From an uncultured bacterium (GTDB lineage Bacteria > Bacteroidota > Bacteroidia > Chitinophagales > CAIOSU01): a stretch of 9,117 nucleotides of DNA. Within the stretch, counting starts at the first letter, position 1. Each line of letters opens with the position of its first letter. The notes beneath the pieces were generated by a model. That model did not search any database and had not been told where the DNA came from. It worked only from the letters and a program-made list of their open reading frames with translations. The position numbers and the translations under genes were made by a program. The DNA lies in assembly GCA_903861055.1 (NCBI GenBank), contig CAIOSU010000188.1, positions 1 to 9,117 on the forward strand. Reading direction: 5' to 3'. This document shows positions 1-7,114 of this stretch, piece after piece.

Positions 1-40
1 AAGACACAAGACAGAAGACACAAGACAGAAGACACAAGAA
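1..40. repeat. Heptanucleotide tandem repeat, left copy
   Basis: Five consecutive 7-bp units alternate AAGACAC and AAGACAG (starts at 1, 8, 15, 22 and 29), followed by a partial unit AAGAA, so the array can also be read as a 14-bp unit repeated about 2.8 times. It begins at the window edge and may extend to the left. The reverse complement of the same motif occurs at 193-210. It is non-coding; the function is unknown. The repeat itself is directly visible. Confidence 0.9.
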
Positions 41-192
41 TAGTTTGCTGTTTCTAAATAGTTCAATTTTCTCTTTTTTTTGTTGGGTGCATATACCGTT
101 CCCTTTTAGAGCAATTAATATATTTTGTCATTTTAGATAGATAGGTAGGGTCTTGTGCCTTTTCTCATTTGAAACGAGACGCAGGATGACAA
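41..192. other. Non-coding spacer between inverted heptad repeats
   Basis: This AT-rich stretch holds no credible gene. Visible items are a run of eight T (74-81) and a short tetranucleotide run (TAGA)2(TAGG)2 at 134-149. The sequence tcttgtgcc at 151-159 resembles the unit of the neighbouring heptad repeats. I see no convincing promoter with both -33 and -7 boxes, and no tRNA or hairpin terminator. Confidence 0.5.
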
Positions 193-210
193 TTCTTGTA
201 TCTTGTGTCT
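193..210. repeat. Heptanucleotide repeat, inverted copy
   Basis: Two and a half 7-bp units read TTCTTGT, ATCTTGT, GTCT. On the minus strand this is AGACACA, AGATACA, AGAA, nearly the same as the units at 1-40 (AGACACA, AGACAGA, ending AGAAT). The two arrays are therefore in inverted orientation around a 150-bp spacer. It ends 12 nt before the ATG of the permease gene. Confidence 0.75.
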
Positions 211-222
211 AAATTTTACAAA

Positions 223-1320
223 ATGAACAACCTTCCCCGCTGGTATGTAATTACTGTTACGGTATTTGTTATCGTGTTGGCTGTTTATTTCTTTGGCAAT
301 GTTTTATCCTGTTTATTGGTTGCTGGCCTGCTCTCATTTGCTGGGCGCCCAATTATGCGATTTCTCGATAATCGTAAGATAAAAGGTCACAGCTTGCCTA
401 ATGCTGTATCGGCTATCATTACCATATTTGTAATGATTGTAAGCCTACTTTTGGTATTGGCTATTTTTGTGCCCCTTATTGCCATACAAGTAAACCAAGT
501 AGTCAATACCGATATGGGCGAGGTGGCCAGTAAATTAGAGCCAACCTTTGTTAAGGTGCAAGATTTTCTGGATAAAATTGGCGTAGCCAATTTTGAAGAG
601 CAATCGCTATCCGACTACTTGCTGGAGAAAGTTAGGAATGTAATGAGCCTGGGCTTTGTGTCAGGGTTTGTAAACAATATATTCGGTGTTTTAGGAAGCA
701 TTGGTATTGCTTTTGCCTCCACCGTTTTTATACTATTTTTTTTCCTAAAGGATAGGGATTTATTTCAGCGGATATTGATACTAATGGTAGCTGACGAGTA
801 CGAAGCCAAGGTTCTTAAAGCCATTGATAAAACCAATGATATGCTCACGCGCTACATACTGGGTATATTACTACAGCTTGTATGCAACTTTGCCTTTTTG
901 GCCATAATACTGGGTTTACTGGGCATCCATAGTTTTTTATTAATAGCCTTGCTCGGCGCGGTCCTCAATACAATCCCATATTTGGGTCCGTTTATTGGTA
1001 TGGCACTAGGTTTGTCTATTGCTATTACGGGCAACTTAGATATGGATTTTGCTACTGAGCTTTTACCCCTTGTGCTAAAAGTAACACTCACCTTTGGCTT
1101 CAACCAAATGTTTGATAATTACTTCCTAACACCCGTAATTTTCTCGAAGAGCGCTCATGCCCATCCGCTGGAAATTTTTGTCGTAATACTAGCTGCTGGC
1201 ACTATAGGTGGCATAGGTGCCATGATAATTGCCATACCTGCTTTTACGGTATTCAGGGTTGTTGGTAAGGAGTTTTTTAGCGATAGCAAGTTTATGAAAG
1301 CGCTCACTAAGGATGTCTAA
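223..1320 (+). CDS. AI-2E family transporter (PerM/YdiK-like permease)
   Basis: A 365-residue polytopic membrane protein of the AI-2E/PerM family (PF01594). Members are inner-membrane permeases; only some are known to export autoinducer-2 and others move Na+/H+ or are uncharacterised, so the substrate is unknown. Hydrophobic N-terminal segments (about residues 7-40 and 60-90) are followed by a soluble segment (about 91-150). The second half carries family signatures: FFFLKD at 172-177, NTIPYLGPFIG at 249-259, and a C-terminal block with DNYFLTP (298-304), HPLE (314-317) and a Gly-rich last helix ending AIPAF. The ATG at 223 is preferred over the in-frame TTG at 196, because the nine extra codons lie in the heptad repeat and leader and precede the family's usual start. 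TAAATTTT at 210-217 weakly resembles a -7 box. purM starts 39 bp downstream. Family assignment is firm; function is open. Confidence 0.9.
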   Translation: MNNLPRWYVITVTVFVIVLAVYFFGNVLSCLLVAGLLSFAGRPIMRFLDNRKIKGHSLPNAVSAIITIFVMIVSLLLVLAIFVPLIAIQVNQVVNTDMGEVASKLEPTFVKVQDFLDKIGVANFEEQSLSDYLLEKVRNVMSLGFVSGFVNNIFGVLGSIGIAFASTVFILFFFLKDRDLFQRILILMVADEYEAKVLKAIDKTNDMLTRYILGILLQLVCNFAFLAIILGLLGIHSFLLIALLGAVLNTIPYLGPFIGMALGLSIAITGNLDMDFATELLPLVLKVTLTFGFNQMFDNYFLTPVIFSKSAHAHPLEIFVVILAAGTIGGIGAMIIAIPAFTVFRVVGKEFFSDSKFMKALTKDV

Positions 1321-1347
1321 ATTTATCCGTTCATGCGCCCAATTCAC

Positions 1348-1355
1348 TACCTTTG
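1348..1355 (+). promoter_or_regulatory. Bacteroidota -7 box directly before purM
   Basis: TACCTTTG matches the Bacteroidota sigma-ABfr -7 consensus TAnnTTTG exactly and ends 4 nt before the purM ATG (1360). If used, transcription would start at about 1359-1360, giving a leaderless or nearly leaderless mRNA. The -33 side is weak: only TTTA at 1322-1325, with a 22-nt gap. The promoter is inferred from sequence only. Confidence 0.5.
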
Positions 1356-1359
1356 CGCA

Positions 1360-2523
1360 ATGGATACCAATAAGTATGCGGCGCGGGGCGTTTCGTCTCA
1401 AAAAGAAGATGTACACGAAGCCATCAAACATCTCGACAAGGGTTTGTTCCCCAATGCTTTTTGCAAAATTCTGCCCGATTTGGCAGCTGGCTCGCCTGAG
1501 CATTGCAACATTATGCATGCCGATACTGCAGGTACTAAAACTAGCCTAGCATACCTATACTGGCGCGAAACTGGAGATATGAGCGTATGGCGAGGCATAG
1601 TTCAAGACTCGTTGATTATGAACATTGACGACCTTATTTGCGTGGGCGCCATTGATAACATCATCGTATCGAGCACCATTGGGCGTAATAAGAATCTTGT
1701 AACTGGTGACGTGATTGCCGCCTTGATTAACGGCTGCACAGACCTAATTGCCGACCTTGCCAAAATGGGTGTAACACTTCACCTTGCTGGTGGCGAAACT
1801 GCCGATGTCGGTGATATTGTGCGCACCTTGGATGTTGGCTATACGGCTTTTGCCCGCATGGCCCGTAAGGACGTGCTAGAGGTAAATATTAAGCCGGGTA
1901 ATGTAATTGTAGGCTTTGCCAGCTATGGACAAGCTACATACGAAAGTGAATACAACGGTGGTATGGGCAGCAACGGCCTTACCAGTGCCCGCCACGATGT
2001 GCTTGGCCACTACCTTGCCGAAAAATACCCAGAGAGTTTTGACCCGAACGTGCCAATTGAATTGGTATACGCGGGTACCAAAAAACTTACTGATATAGAG
2101 CCAGAAACGGGGCTGCCCGTTGGCAAACTAATTCTATCGCCAACCCGCACTTACGCCCCAGTTGTAAAACAAGCATTGGAGCAATACCGCAGCCATATTC
2201 ACGGCATGATACATTGCAGTGGTGGCGCGCAAACCAAAGTAATGAAGTTTGCCCACGGCGTGCACATCATTAAAGACAACCTATTACCAGTGCCACCACT
2301 GTTCCGCATGATACAGCAAGAAAGTGGCACCAGCTGGCGCGAGATGTACGAGGTGTTCAATATGGGCCACCGTTTAGAGATGTACGTTGACGAAGCAGCA
2401 GCCGAAGGCTTAATAGCCATTGCCAAATCGTTTAACATTGATGCGCAAATAGTTGGTAGGGTAGAGGCAGCAGATAGCACCAAGCTTACTATCAACAGCC
2501 CTTACGGAGCGTTTAAATGGTAG
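1360..2523 (+). CDS. purM: Phosphoribosylformylglycinamidine cyclo-ligase (AIR synthase)
   Basis: A 387-residue cytoplasmic PurM of the longer form I recall from Bacteroidota. It catalyses the ATP-dependent closure of FGAM to aminoimidazole ribonucleotide, the fifth step of purine synthesis. The AIRS N-terminal domain carries ADTAGTK (54-60), MNIDDL (87-92), the STIGRN segment (105-110) and GGETAD (144-149). The C-terminal AIRS domain starts around residue 180 with VGFASYG (184-190), then GMGSNGLTSAR (201-211), LSPTRTY (259-265), HCSGGAQTK (285-293) and FNMGHRLEM (333-341). These correspond to the ATP and FGAM binding loops of PurM/PurL-type enzymes. ATG 1360 is chosen over ATG 1333 because it follows a -7 box by 4 nt and gives the N-terminus expected for the family (KYAARGVSSQKEDV). 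The stop is 4 bp from the convergent acyltransferase stop. Other PurM-fold enzymes (ThiL, SelD) are less likely given near-full-length motif agreement. Confidence 0.88.
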   Translation: MDTNKYAARGVSSQKEDVHEAIKHLDKGLFPNAFCKILPDLAAGSPEHCNIMHADTAGTKTSLAYLYWRETGDMSVWRGIVQDSLIMNIDDLICVGAIDNIIVSSTIGRNKNLVTGDVIAALINGCTDLIADLAKMGVTLHLAGGETADVGDIVRTLDVGYTAFARMARKDVLEVNIKPGNVIVGFASYGQATYESEYNGGMGSNGLTSARHDVLGHYLAEKYPESFDPNVPIELVYAGTKKLTDIEPETGLPVGKLILSPTRTYAPVVKQALEQYRSHIHGMIHCSGGAQTKVMKFAHGVHIIKDNLLPVPPLFRMIQQESGTSWREMYEVFNMGHRLEMYVDEAAAEGLIAIAKSFNIDAQIVGRVEAADSTKLTINSPYGAFKW

Positions 2524-2531
2524 CCATTTAA
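2513..2531. terminator. Perfect hairpin spanning two convergent stop codons
   Basis: TTAAATGG (2513-2520) and CCATTTAA (2524-2531) form a perfect 8-bp stem around a 3-nt loop that is exactly the purM TAG stop (2521-2523). The stop of the opposite gene (2528-2530) lies in the right arm. A competing pair, ATGGTA (2517-2522) with TACCAT (2536-2541), is also present. Neither strand has a proper U-tract, so this is at best an atypical bidirectional terminator. The stem is seen; the role is inferred. Confidence 0.4.
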
Positions 2532-3292
2532 CGATTACCATGCACTGCAATAAATGCCTCGGTCTCTTTCCTCATCAGTTCAAATACCTGATTTTTTAGG
2601 GCGTCTACATCGTCAAGGCTAAGGCCTTTGGTGGGTATTGGCTTCAGAAACTTACTATACAGTTTACCGGGGCTTAGCAAAAAGGTTTTTTGGGGCGATA
2701 TCTTATCTACGTTTAGCAGCACCACAGGCATAATAGGCACCTGCGTTTCGATGGCAATGCGGAACGCGCCATCGTAAAACTCCTTTAAAGGCTTGTCCGT
2801 GCGGTTGCGGGTACCTTCCGGAAAAATCAACGGGCTTACCCCCTCATCATCCATCAATTTTTTGAGCGTTTCAACCCCTTTTTTGCGGCTTTCGGCACTG
2901 CTGCGGTCAATCATAATCAACGCATTGCGAAACAGAAAGCCGATGATGGGTATTTCGCCAAGCTCTTTTTTGCTAAGCGGGCGGTAGTTTACATCCTTTA
3001 GTGAAGCAGGCAGTATAAACAAATCGGCAATGCCGCGGTGGTTTACACAAATAACGTAGGTGCGCTGGATATCGAAGTTTTCTTTGCCACTGATATGATA
3101 GCTCACCGCATTTATGGCACCCCAAACCCTTGCATAACGGTAGCTCCATCCCAGCATTTTCTGCACTTTTTTTTCTTTGGCAAATACTAATATTAAGGCA
3201 TAAATAACCACGCAAACCATTCCCAAGATAAAAAAGGTGACGTAAGCCCAAACGGTATAAGGTAAGAGTAAGGTGTAGCGCAGCAGCTTCAA
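2528..3292 (-). CDS. Lysophospholipid acyltransferase (PlsC-like, 1-acyl-sn-glycerol-3-phosphate acyltransferase)
   Basis: A 254-residue membrane-bound acyltransferase of the PlsC/LPLAT family, expected to move an acyl chain onto lysophosphatidic acid to make phosphatidic acid for phospholipids. A hydrophobic N-terminal anchor spans about residues 7-38. Motif I is NHRGIAD (84-90), the catalytic HX4D with His85 and Asp90. Motif II lies around IDRSS (128-132), motif III is FPEGTR (157-162, glycerol-phosphate binding) and motif IV is VPIMPVVL (185-192). The start appears to be TTG at 3292: an in-frame TAA lies six codons upstream, no in-frame ATG lies between them, and the next Met (residue 25) would remove much of the membrane anchor. 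It diverges from the hydrolase gene across 44 bp and converges on purM. The exact acyl acceptor cannot be told from sequence; ornithine- or glycine-lipid acyltransferases share the fold, so no gene symbol is given. Confidence 0.88.
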   Translation of the reverse strand: MKLLRYTLLLPYTVWAYVTFFILGMVCVVIYALILVFAKEKKVQKMLGWSYRYARVWGAINAVSYHISGKENFDIQRTYVICVNHRGIADLFILPASLKDVNYRPLSKKELGEIPIIGFLFRNALIMIDRSSAESRKKGVETLKKLMDDEGVSPLIFPEGTRNRTDKPLKEFYDGAFRIAIETQVPIMPVVLLNVDKISPQKTFLLSPGKLYSKFLKPIPTKGLSLDDVDALKNQVFELMRKETEAFIAVHGNR

Positions 3293-3301
3293 ATGGTCGG
3301 G

Positions 3302-3333
3302 TTTATTTTATTAAATTTAGCGTAAGAAATTTG
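3302..3333 (+). promoter_or_regulatory. Possible weak promoter for the hydrolase operon
   Basis: TTTA at 3302-3305 and GAAATTTG at 3326-3333 are separated by 20 nt and resemble the Bacteroidota -33 (TTTG) and -7 (TAnnTTTG) boxes with one mismatch each. The TTTG ends 3 nt before the ATG at 3337, the same geometry as in front of purM. The palindrome TAAATTTA (3312-3319) lies inside the spacer and could offer a -7-like box to the divergent acyltransferase gene. This is weak, pattern-based evidence. Confidence 0.28.
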
Positions 3334-3336
3334 TTT

Positions 3337-4203
3337 ATGGAAAATTGGAAGCATGATTTTGCTGCAGTTAATGGCATAAAACTGCACTACGTAACACAAG
3401 GCGAAGGCAAATTGTTGATTTTGATGCACGGCTTTCCGGAGTTTTGGTACAGTTGGAGGCAGCAAATACCAGCATTGGCGGCAGCGGGCTATAAAGTGGT
3501 TGCAGTGGATATGCGTGGCTATAACCAAAGCGATAAGCCTGTTGGCGTAGAGCACTATACCAGCAACACCTTGGCGCTTGATATTAAAGAGTTGATAGGG
3601 CATTTGGGTTACGAAAAAGCCTATGTTGTGGGTCACGATTGGGGCGGAGGCATTGCTTGGCAATTGGCCATTAATCACCCAGAGGTGATAGATAAATTAG
3701 CGGTTTTGAACTGCCCTTTGCCCATAATACTGCAAAAGAATCTGCTCACCAACTTCAGTCAGTTTCGCAAGAGCTGGTATATGTTTTTGTTCCAGATACC
3801 GGGCTTGGCCGAGCGCGGCATGAAGCGCGATTTGTTGAAGTTTTTCCAGCGGGCTTTTCGAGGTTGGTCGCACAATAAGGCTGCCTTTACCGATGAGGTG
3901 CTGCAAAAGTACGTAGAGGCCTTCACGGGGCCATATGCACTAACTGGGCCTGTAAACTACTACCGCGCCGCGTTGCGCGGTGCGTTTGGCGGCAACAACA
4001 AGCCCAAGGGCCCTATAATGGTGGATACGCTGCTTATTTGGGGAGAAGATGACAGGGCCCTCGGCAAAGAACTGACCTACGATACCCATAAATTTATGGG
4101 CAAGAGTTTTGAGATAAAGTACATAAAGGACAGCAGCCACTGGGTGCAACAAGATGCCCCCGAACTGGTGAATGAGTATTTGATTGGGTTTTTTAAAGAT
4201 TGA
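3337..4203 (+). CDS. Alpha/beta hydrolase, epoxide hydrolase-like
   Basis: A 288-residue cytoplasmic alpha/beta-hydrolase with the epoxide-hydrolase layout. The oxyanion motif is HGFPEFWYSW (31-40). The nucleophile elbow is GHDWGG (99-104) with Asp101, not Ser, which points to epoxide hydrolases or haloalkane/haloacetate dehalogenases rather than esterases. The acid is probably Asp239 in WGEDD and the base His268 in SSHW. The cap region carries WYMFLFQ (147-153) and NYYR (207-210). By alignment from memory with soluble epoxide hydrolases, Tyr148 and Tyr209 match the two epoxide-activating tyrosines, so epoxide hydrolysis to a diol is the best call. The substrate is unknown. ATG 3337 is preferred to the TTG two codons earlier. 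A VOC gene follows 10 nt after the stop, so the two are probably co-transcribed. Confidence 0.85.
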   Translation: MENWKHDFAAVNGIKLHYVTQGEGKLLILMHGFPEFWYSWRQQIPALAAAGYKVVAVDMRGYNQSDKPVGVEHYTSNTLALDIKELIGHLGYEKAYVVGHDWGGGIAWQLAINHPEVIDKLAVLNCPLPIILQKNLLTNFSQFRKSWYMFLFQIPGLAERGMKRDLLKFFQRAFRGWSHNKAAFTDEVLQKYVEAFTGPYALTGPVNYYRAALRGAFGGNNKPKGPIMVDTLLIWGEDDRALGKELTYDTHKFMGKSFEIKYIKDSSHWVQQDAPELVNEYLIGFFKD

Positions 4204-4213
4204 GAAACACCCC

Positions 4214-4612
4214 ATGCACGGACAACTGCACCACGTTGAAATGTACGTTAAAGACCTAACCGCAACCAAGCAATTTTGGGGCTGGTTTTTGGGCGAGTTG
4301 GGCTATCATATTTCCTCGGAGTGGACCGATGGGGTGAGCTATAAGTTGGGTGCCACCTATCTAGTGTTTGTGCAAGTAGAGCCTGGGCACTTGGATGTGC
4401 CTTACCACCGCAAAAAGGCCGGACTTAACCATCTGGCCTTTCATGCCAAGGATAGGCCGTTTGTAGACGAAATAACCAATCAACTGCGCATACGCGGTAT
4501 TACCATACTCTACGAAGACAAACACCCTTTCGCTGGCGGCCCCAATTATTACGCCGTATTTTTCGAAGACCCAGATAGAATGAAGGTGGAGTTGGTAGCT
4601 GGGAAGGGTTAG
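4214..4612 (+). CDS. VOC family protein (glyoxalase/bleomycin-resistance fold)
   Basis: A 132-residue protein of the vicinal oxygen chelate fold, with the usual two beta-alpha-beta-beta-beta modules. Module one opens with LHHVEMYVKDL (5-15) and module two with LNHLAFHAKD (71-80). The C-terminal strand is YAVFFEDPDRMKVELV (113-128), a typical VOC ending. Putative metal ligands are His7 (or His6), His73 and Glu126. Members include glyoxalase I, extradiol dioxygenases, FosA-type resistance proteins and many unassigned enzymes; nothing here fixes the reaction. ATG 4214 is chosen because the module starts directly after it; an in-frame TTG at 4184 would overlap the hydrolase end. It lies 10 nt after the hydrolase stop, which suggests an operon. 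No convincing U-tract terminator is seen on the + strand, though the stem at 4672-4705 could also act here. Confidence 0.8.
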   Translation: MHGQLHHVEMYVKDLTATKQFWGWFLGELGYHISSEWTDGVSYKLGATYLVFVQVEPGHLDVPYHRKKAGLNHLAFHAKDRPFVDEITNQLRIRGITILYEDKHPFAGGPNYYAVFFEDPDRMKVELVAGKG

Positions 4613-4665
4613 CGATATATCTCGCATTGAGGGCTGCCTTATTTGCCCCCAATTCATATGGTCAC

Positions 4666-4705
4666 AAAAAACAAGGCCGATACCCTCGAGAGAGAACCGG
4701 CCTTG
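4666..4705 (-). terminator. Intrinsic terminator of glnN
   Basis: Read on the minus strand, a perfect 8-bp stem CAAGGCCG/CGGCCTTG (4705-4698 with 4679-4672) encloses an 18-nt loop and is followed by six T (complement of 4671-4666). It begins 20 nt after the glnN stop. This is a good rho-independent terminator for glnN; on the + strand the T-tract is missing. Confidence 0.8.
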
Positions 4706-4724
4706 CAAAAGGAAACCCGCTATA

Positions 4725-6908
4725 TTATCTCAAGAACAAAAGTTCGCGATATTTAGGTAATGGCCAGTATTGGTCTTCCACCACTGTTTCCAAATCGTCG
4801 GCAAAGCTGCGAATGGCGTCCAGGTGTGGCTTCACTTTCTCACAAATAGCTATTGCTTTTTCGTGGCTGTGAGTATGCTTTTCGGTTTTGGTAAGCTCCT
4901 TCAACATGCTCGATACATGCGATTTGATACCGTTGATACCCGTTGAAAGCTCTTCCAACAGCTCTTGCTGGGCTTTGTAGTGTTTCGCATCCAAGCCGGC
5001 ATCCTTCAAACCTAGCACGTTCTCAATCAAAATGTTTTGGTAGCTGATTGCGGCAGGAATGATTTGGTTCAGTGCCATGTCGCGAAGGATGAAGGCTTCA
5101 ATCTCCAATTTCTTGAAGTAAAGCTCTTGCTGTATTTCGTAGCGTGCTTCTAGCTCAGTCTCATTCAATACACCTGATTCGGTAAAGATGGCTTTAGCCT
5201 TAGGAGTGATATAGAAATCAAGCGCATGAGGGGTAGTGGTTACGTTGTTCAAGCCACGTTTTTTGGCTTCCGCTTTCCACTCGTCGCTATAGTTATCACC
5301 TTCAAACAAAATGGCTTTGCTTTCGGTAATATACTTGCGTATCACACGCAGAATAGCGCTGTCTTTCTTCTCGCCTTCTTTTACCAAAGCATCCACTTCG
5401 GCTTTGAACTTAATTAACTGGTTGCCCATAATCATGTTCATCACGGTCATTGGGGCAGCACAGTTGGCAGAAGAACCTACAGCACGAATCTCAAACTTAT
5501 TGCCAGTAAAGGCGAAAGGAGAGGTACGGTTGCGATCGGTGTTGTCCAACAACAAATCAGGAATGATTTTGTGGATGTCCAACTTCAAATCGGCTTTGTC
5601 CATTTCATCAAAAGCGCCATCGGTAATGCGTTGCTCAACTTCGTTCAATAAGTTGGTAAGCGCACCGCCAATAAATACAGAGATGATAGCTGGTGGCGCT
5701 TCGTTGGCACCCAAGCGGTGGTCGTTTCCGGCACCGGCAATAGTAGCACGTAGCAAATCGCTATGCTCGTAAACGGCACGTATGGTGTTCACAAAGAAAG
5801 TAAGGAACATCAAGTTGTTCTTAGGTGTTTTGCCTGGCGACAATAGGTTTTTGCCAGTGTTGGTACCCAAGCTCCAGTTGTTGTGCTTGCCACTACCGTT
5901 TACACCTGCAAATGGCTTCTCGTGGAACAAGATACGCAGCTTGTGACGGCGAGCAACGCGGTCCATCAAGTCCATCAACAATTGGTTGTGGTCAACGGCC
6001 AAGTTGGCTTCTTCGTATACTGGGGCACACTCATATTGGCCTGGAGCCACTTCGTTGTGACGGGTTTTAACAGGAATGCCCAATTTGTGGCTCTCTGTTT
6101 CGTAGTCTACCATAAAGGCATACACACGCTCAGGTATAGAACCAAAATAGTGATCTTCCAATTGTTGGCCTTTGGCAGGACCGTGACCAACAATAGTGCG
6201 GCCAGTCATTACCAAATCGGGGCGGCTATAAAACAAAGCCTCATCTACCAAGAAGTATTCTTGCTCCCAACCTAAAGTAGCAGTTACTTTGGTAATGTTT
6301 TTGTCAAAATATTTACAAACGGCAGTTGCCGCAGTATCCATATAGTTAAGCGACTTTAGCAAAGGTGTTTTGTAATCCAACGCCTCGCCAGTGTAGCTCA
6401 CAAAAGCAGTTGGGATACAAAGGGTTTTACCTGCACCAGTTTCAATAATAAAGGCAGGTGACGATGGGTCCCAAGCAGTGTAGCCACGAGCCTCGAAAGT
6501 AGTGCGGATACCACCGTTCGGGAAGCTAGAGGCATCAGGCTCTTGTTGTACCAAAGCATTGCCACTGAAAACCTCGATGCCTTTTCCGCCCTCGTGAGAG
6601 AAGAAAGTATCATGTTTTTCGGCAGTAGCGCCAGTTAGTGGTTGAAACCAGTGAGTATAGTGCGTGGCACCTTTGTCCAATGCCCAGGCTTGCATGCTCG
6701 ATGCAATTTGGTCTGCCATGGCACGGTCAATTTTCTGGCCACTTTCGATAGAAGCTTTTACACTCAAATAAGCCTCTTCAGAAAGGTATTTGCGCATAGC
6801 GGCATCGCCAAAAACGTTGGTACCGAAGTATTCAGAGATTCTTTGTTTGGGAGCATTAACTTCTACTGTAGGGCGATTCATAACCGCCTCGATGGAGTTA
6901 AAACGCAT
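4725..6908 (-). CDS. glnN: Glutamine synthetase type III
   Basis: A 727-residue GSIII, the large dodecameric glutamine synthetase first described in Bacteroides fragilis, which makes glutamine from glutamate, NH4+ and ATP in the cytoplasm. The N-terminal GSIII domain (about 1-170) includes HYTHWFQPLT (83-92) and TAEKHD (95-100), which are GSIII hallmarks. The catalytic Gln-synt_C region has GWEQEYFLVD (213-222, metal-binding Glu residues), RHNEVAPGQYE (283-293), NGSGKHNNWS (337-346, substrate and ATP site), RLGANEAPPA (398-407) and NRTSPFAFTG (460-469). The C-terminal extension is helical and ends WPLPKYRELLF. Length is normal. ATG 6908 is preferred over an in-frame start at 6971, because the latter lies upstream of the predicted transcription start and would encode 21 residues without GSIII similarity. 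Its own promoter and terminator flank it, so it is probably monocistronic. It is probably nitrogen-regulated, but no operator is recognised. Confidence 0.97.
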   Translation of the reverse strand: MRFNSIEAVMNRPTVEVNAPKQRISEYFGTNVFGDAAMRKYLSEEAYLSVKASIESGQKIDRAMADQIASSMQAWALDKGATHYTHWFQPLTGATAEKHDTFFSHEGGKGIEVFSGNALVQQEPDASSFPNGGIRTTFEARGYTAWDPSSPAFIIETGAGKTLCIPTAFVSYTGEALDYKTPLLKSLNYMDTAATAVCKYFDKNITKVTATLGWEQEYFLVDEALFYSRPDLVMTGRTIVGHGPAKGQQLEDHYFGSIPERVYAFMVDYETESHKLGIPVKTRHNEVAPGQYECAPVYEEANLAVDHNQLLMDLMDRVARRHKLRILFHEKPFAGVNGSGKHNNWSLGTNTGKNLLSPGKTPKNNLMFLTFFVNTIRAVYEHSDLLRATIAGAGNDHRLGANEAPPAIISVFIGGALTNLLNEVEQRITDGAFDEMDKADLKLDIHKIIPDLLLDNTDRNRTSPFAFTGNKFEIRAVGSSANCAAPMTVMNMIMGNQLIKFKAEVDALVKEGEKKDSAILRVIRKYITESKAILFEGDNYSDEWKAEAKKRGLNNVTTTPHALDFYITPKAKAIFTESGVLNETELEARYEIQQELYFKKLEIEAFILRDMALNQIIPAAISYQNILIENVLGLKDAGLDAKHYKAQQELLEELSTGINGIKSHVSSMLKELTKTEKHTHSHEKAIAICEKVKPHLDAIRSFADDLETVVEDQYWPLPKYRELLFLR

Positions 6909-6948
6909 AGTGTAGGGGTTTATAGGGTTTTCCTTACGATTGATGGTG

Positions 6949-6979
6949 CAAATGTAGGGGTATATTTTCAAACTTTCAA
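6949..6979 (-). promoter_or_regulatory. glnN promoter, Bacteroidota type
   Basis: On the minus strand, TTG (complement of 6979-6977, within ATTG) is followed after exactly 20 nt by TACATTTG (complement of 6956-6949), a perfect TAnnTTTG -7 box. Predicted transcription start is at about 6942, leaving a leader of about 34 nt before the ATG at 6908. The fit to the B. fragilis -33/-7 consensus is the best in the window. Confidence 0.75.
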
Positions 6980-7022
6980 TAAAAATTATCAGCTAATGGT
7001 TCCAAAATTGCTAAAATGGGCG

Positions 7023-7054
7023 TGATGATTGCCGAAATTTTTTCTGGCGCATCA
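7023..7054. repeat. Imperfect stem-loop upstream of glnN
   Basis: TGATGATTGCC (7023-7033) can pair imperfectly with GGCGCATCA (7046-7054), followed on the + strand by six T (7055-7060). It resembles a + strand terminator, but no + strand gene ends near it. Between pentapeptide gene and glnN (6980-7187) there is no gene; the other item is the palindrome at 7115-7127. Confidence 0.3.
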
Positions 7055-7114
7055 TTTTTTAGGTAAAATCATTTCGCAAAGTACCCTTTATTATGTATGT
7101 GGGTTTTTATAAAC

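Noticed and set aside
1..40. CRISPR-like array
   Set aside because: Units are 7 bp, directly abutting, with no unique spacers.
196..222. TTG start for the permease
   Set aside because: It lies in the heptad repeat and adds nine residues before a good ATG at 223.
3289..3678. 129-codon minus strand frame upstream of the acyltransferase
   Set aside because: Antisense to the conserved N-terminal half of the hydrolase (HGFP and HDWGG motifs); no domain seen.
5311..5772. 153-codon open frame on the + strand inside glnN
   Set aside because: It is fully antisense to conserved catalytic GSIII sequence, with no family-like motif of its own; a codon-bias shadow.
5883..6275. 130-codon open frame on the + strand inside glnN
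   Set aside because: Antisense to glnN, no recognisable domain; shadow.
6642..7025. 127-codon + strand open frame crossing the glnN start and promoter
   Set aside because: It covers the GSIII N-terminus and the glnN promoter in antisense and has no recognisable features.
7023..7060. Stem-loop plus six T as a + strand intrinsic terminator
   Set aside because: Stem is imperfect and no + strand gene ends upstream of it; kept only as a repeat.
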